Shown here: one piece after another, positions 61,730 through 64,000 of the stretch | How positions within the stretch are numbered: the first letter of the stretch is position 1 | Layout of the letters: each line of letters starts with the position of its first letter | Assembly: GCF_001279695.1 (NCBI RefSeq) | Contig: NZ_LGDD01000257.1 | Location: 21,671 to 85,670, forward strand | DNA: 64,000 bases | DNA from: Streptomyces sp. WM6378 | GTDB taxonomy: Bacteria > Actinomycetota > Actinomycetes > Streptomycetales > Streptomycetaceae | Direction: 5' to 3' | Notes under the pieces: generated by a model | The model's database searches: none | What the model was told of the DNA's origin: nothing | The model's input: only the letters and a program-made list of their open reading frames with translations | Program-made: the position numbers and the translations under genes

Positions 61730-62923
61730 ATGCCCCGACCTGCCCACATCGCCATGATCGGCACGCCCATGGTCAGCCACGTGCTGCCCAGCCTGGAGAT
61801 CATCCGAGAGCTGGTGGCCCGCGGCCATCGCGTGACGTACGCCAACGCCGACCACACCGCCGAACTGATCACCCACACCGGCGCCGAACTCGTCCCCCTG
61901 ACCTCGACGCTGCCGGTCGCGCACCAGGACTGGCCGCAGGACCCCATCGCCGCCGCCGCCCTCTTCCTCGACGAGGCGATGGCCGTTCTGCCACAACTGC
62001 ACGCCGCGTACGACGACGACCCCGCCGACCTCTACCTCTACGACACCGGCGCCTACGCGGCCCGCGCGCTGGCCGAGGCGCAGGGTCGCCCCCTCGTTCA
62101 GCTGTCACCGATGCATGCGGCCTGGGAGGGGGCCCAGGAGGAGATCAGCGCGGCGCTCGGTGAGCTGCCCGGAGGCCCCGAGCACCGGGCACGGTTCGCC
62201 GCCTGGCTGGAGCGATGCGGGGCGGTGACCACGAGCGTGGAAGAGTTCACCGGCCATCCGCGGCGCGTCCTTGCCATGATCCCCCACGCCATGCAGCCAC
62301 ATGCGGACCGGGTCGACACCGAGGCCGTCACGTTCGTCGGCCCGTGCACAGGCGCCGGCGAGGAGCAGGACGGCTGGATGCGGCCGGCCGGCGCCAAGAA
62401 GGTGCTGCTGGTGTCGCTGGCCGGCTCGGCGTACCTCGGACCGCAAGAGATCTACCAGCAGTGCGTCGCCGCCTTCGCGGACCTTCCGGGCTGGCACGTG
62501 GTGCTCCAGACCACCGGCGACAGCGACCCGTCCGAGCTGACGGAACGGATTCCCGCCAACTTCGAAGTGCGGCCGTGGACAAGCCCGATGACGATCCTTG
62601 AGCACGCGGACGCATGCGTGACGCACACCGCGATGGGCAGCAGCAGCGAGTGCCTGTACGCCGGCGTGCCGGCGATCGCGGTGCCGGACGGCGCCGAGCA
62701 GGGCATCTACGCCGACCGGCTGGTCGAACTGGGCGTCGCCCGCCGGATCAACACCACCGACCTCACAGCGGCGGCGCTGCGCACGGCCCTGATGGAACTC
62801 ATCGGAGATCCGCGGATCGCCGCGCGCTCAGCATGGCTGTGGGCCGAGGTGCGCGCCGAGGGCGGCACCCGCCGGGCCGCGGACCTGATCGAGGAGGAAC
62901 TGGCGAAGGAACGAGTGGGCTGA
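61730..62923 (+). CDS. Macrolide-type glycosyltransferase (GT1, OleD/MGT-like)
   Basis: ATG at 61730 lies behind AAGGAA. This 397-residue GT-B protein has an acceptor domain starting HIAMIGTPMVSHVLPSLEII, with HVLP corresponding to the catalytic His-Val-x-Pro motif. The donor domain has VRPWTSPMTILEHADACVTHT, AMGSSSECLYAGVPAIAVPD (nucleotide-sugar binding: consensus HGGMGSTxE, here HTAMGSSSE), and AEQGIYADRLVELG. OleD and MGT glucosylate and inactivate macrolides. Substrate breadth here is unknown; the altered HGG (HTA) might change donor choice. Confidence 0.87.
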   Translation: MPRPAHIAMIGTPMVSHVLPSLEIIRELVARGHRVTYANADHTAELITHTGAELVPLTSTLPVAHQDWPQDPIAAAALFLDEAMAVLPQLHAAYDDDPADLYLYDTGAYAARALAEAQGRPLVQLSPMHAAWEGAQEEISAALGELPGGPEHRARFAAWLERCGAVTTSVEEFTGHPRRVLAMIPHAMQPHADRVDTEAVTFVGPCTGAGEEQDGWMRPAGAKKVLLVSLAGSAYLGPQEIYQQCVAAFADLPGWHVVLQTTGDSDPSELTERIPANFEVRPWTSPMTILEHADACVTHTAMGSSSECLYAGVPAIAVPDGAEQGIYADRLVELGVARRINTTDLTAAALRTALMELIGDPRIAARSAWLWAEVRAEGGTRRAADLIEEELAKERVG

Positions 62924-63249
62924 CAGCGAGTCAGCACCGCGCGGGCGAAACCGCTGACCGACAAGCCGGTGAACCGCCTTCGGCCCGGGTCACACGCCCG
63001 GCCCGGTGTCGCCGTTGGCGTAGAGCTGCTTGAGTACCGGGGAGCCGACCGTCTGGTCCTCGGCCGCTGGGCTGTCCGGGCCGAGCGGCTTCCCGGACCG
63101 CCCCGGGATGGCCCGGACCGCATCGACGACGTGGCCAGGCCGCATTGGCGATGGGATCGGGTGCCTGTGTCGCCGGGCGCTGGGTGTGGGCTCGGGCGCT
63201 GGCATGATGGAAGCGGCACGGCCACGGACACTGGCGTGAGGTGTGGAGG

Positions 63250-63864
63250 ATGCGGCGGCCGCGACCGAGCAGCGAAGCGGAGATGATCGCCCTGTTCCTG
63301 CGCACCGAGCTGGCTTCCGCCCGCTTCCGGGACGGCCTCCAAGCGCTACTGGCACGCGTCGGCGTGCCCGAGCGGGTCGTCACCGACCCCAACCTCGACG
63401 ACCGCGACGAGAATCACGCACGTCGGCGGCTACTGACCTGGCACCGCGCATACGGTACCCGGTCCGGGCTGTTCAACGGCTTCCCGGACGACGTCCGCTG
63501 GGAGTGGGCGGCCATTGCTCCGGCCGAACTCGCCAGGGTGCGATACATCGACTACAGCTACTGGGTCGAGCTGTCGGGCGGCACCCGCCTGGCCACTGAC
63601 GCCGCCCCACGCATCCGCGCGGGCGTGGCACCGTTCGGAGTGCGAAGCGACTGGCTGCCGGCCATGACCGCAGCGGTCGCCGACGCCGCACGGTTCCCGC
63701 CACTGATTCTGGTCACCGCCGAGCCCCGCTCCGACGCCGACCTGGTGGTGCTGGAGGGCCACGCCCGCCTGACCGCGTTCATGCTGCGCCCCGACCGGCT
63801 GCCGCCTGAGCTGGAGGTGTTGGTCGGTTCCTCACCGACGGTGCCGCGTTGGGGACTGTGGTAG
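63250..63864 (+). CDS. Hypothetical protein with ParB-like C-terminal motif
   Basis: ATG at 63250 or GTG at 63241. The 204-residue product reads ELASARFRDGLQALLARVGV and RLLTWHRAYGTRSGLFNGFP, then FPPLILVTAEPRSDADLVVL followed by EGHARLTAFMLRPD. The phrase VVLEGHARLTAF resembles the ParB N-terminal (ExGxxRxxA) nucleotide-binding motif. No DNA-binding domain follows. Function unknown; it may be a stand-alone ParB-like CTPase/nuclease fold or simply convergent. Adjacent to an IS end. Confidence 0.55.
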   Translation: MRRPRPSSEAEMIALFLRTELASARFRDGLQALLARVGVPERVVTDPNLDDRDENHARRRLLTWHRAYGTRSGLFNGFPDDVRWEWAAIAPAELARVRYIDYSYWVELSGGTRLATDAAPRIRAGVAPFGVRSDWLPAMTAAVADAARFPPLILVTAEPRSDADLVVLEGHARLTAFMLRPDRLPPELEVLVGSSPTVPRWGLW

Positions 63865-63894
63865 TCGGTCGCTCCTGTTGGGCGGAATTCCTTC

Positions 63895-64000
63895 GAGTGC
63901 GGCTGGTCCGAAAATGAAGGATGAGCCCAGGTCAGCGAGGTGACCGGCGCGCTGTGTTCATGCGGCCTCAATGGGGTCGAAGCGGACGGTGAAGCCGAGG
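63895..64000 (-). mobile_element. Insertion sequence end with transposase C-terminus (continues outside window)
   Basis: On the minus strand the window edge reads LGFTVRFDPIEAA followed by TGA at 63960-63958, a transposase-like C-terminus. Between it and 63895 lies a 60-base terminal region with GTGCGGCTGG, then GAAGGATGAGCCCAGG and TCAGCGAGGT. This end resembles the reverse complement of the MITE-like element at 26020-26086, so the IS may be the autonomous relative. Family not assigned. Confidence 0.5.

Noticed and set aside
1..64000. tRNA, rRNA, riboswitch or CRISPR array
   Set aside because: No cloverleaf sequence with a GGTTCGAA-type arm outside genes, no conserved rRNA segments and no spaced repeats were found by eye; a covariance-model search could still find a small RNA.

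Overview
The window is high-GC actinobacterial DNA with strongly G/C-biased third codon positions. The gene families are typical of a Streptomyces chromosome: SARP/AfsR regulator, snapalysin, CYP158-type P450, macrolide glycosyltransferase, MmyB-type HTH regulator, LppY/LpqO protein. There is no rRNA, tRNA, CRISPR or prophage block. The density of dead genes and transposase fragments in the left half looks like a chromosome arm rather than the core; that placement is inference.

Left part (1-17 kb): isolated intact genes stand between wreckage. Intact genes are an alpha/beta hydrolase running off the left edge, an HxlR regulator, a divergent pair (polysaccharide-deacetylase lipoprotein and a DUF4015 putative glycoside hydrolase), a LiaF-like repeat protein, a quinone-oxidoreductase-like enzyme, a VOC protein, two small secreted proteins and a DUF1259 protein. 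Between them lie remnants of IS1182, IS3, IS630 and integrase-type transposases, two broken TetR genes, an amber-interrupted hydrolase and a shattered methyltransferase.

17-23 kb: a zinc-type alcohol dehydrogenase gene, then a cupin gene, a CYP158A-like P450 and the remains of rppA (type III polyketide synthase for 1,3,6,8-tetrahydroxynaphthalene). The synthase has lost its middle, including the catalytic region, while both tailoring genes stay open. A DHA2 drug exporter diverges from the cluster.

23-26.4 kb: an MFS transporter pseudogene is split by a 2.45 kb insert holding an MmyB-type regulator and an aldo/keto reductase. The insert is bounded by two 66-67 bp elements with terminal inverted repeats and by an 8-bp direct repeat. 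Joining the repeat copies restores the MFS reading frame. This looks like a MITE-bounded mobile cassette without its own transposase and is the most novel structure in the window.

26.4-34 kb: a strong hairpin, one unrecognised coding stretch, a Mu-type transposase remnant, an HxlR/SDR/SnoaL-like redox module with a clear operator, a decayed IS630 copy, an ArsR/S41-peptidase pair, and a carboxymuconolactone decarboxylase gene followed by a scrap of ECF sigma factor.

34-64 kb is mostly intact. It holds a Ser/Thr kinase, an AraC/NmrA/SnoaL module, a GH15 enzyme, an APH-family kinase, a sugar-nucleotide-type dehydrogenase, a PadR/membrane-protein pair, an acyltransferase, a complete P450-ferredoxin reductase-ferredoxin operon, a methyltransferase, a beta-carbonic anhydrase, an AfsR-type regulator beside snapalysin, a 2-oxoglutarate oxygenase, a GNAT enzyme, an L,D-transpeptidase, an SDR, a secreted RelA/SpoT-like nucleotide pyrophosphokinase, a macrolide-type glycosyltransferase and an orphan ParB-like protein. 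An IS end enters at the right edge.
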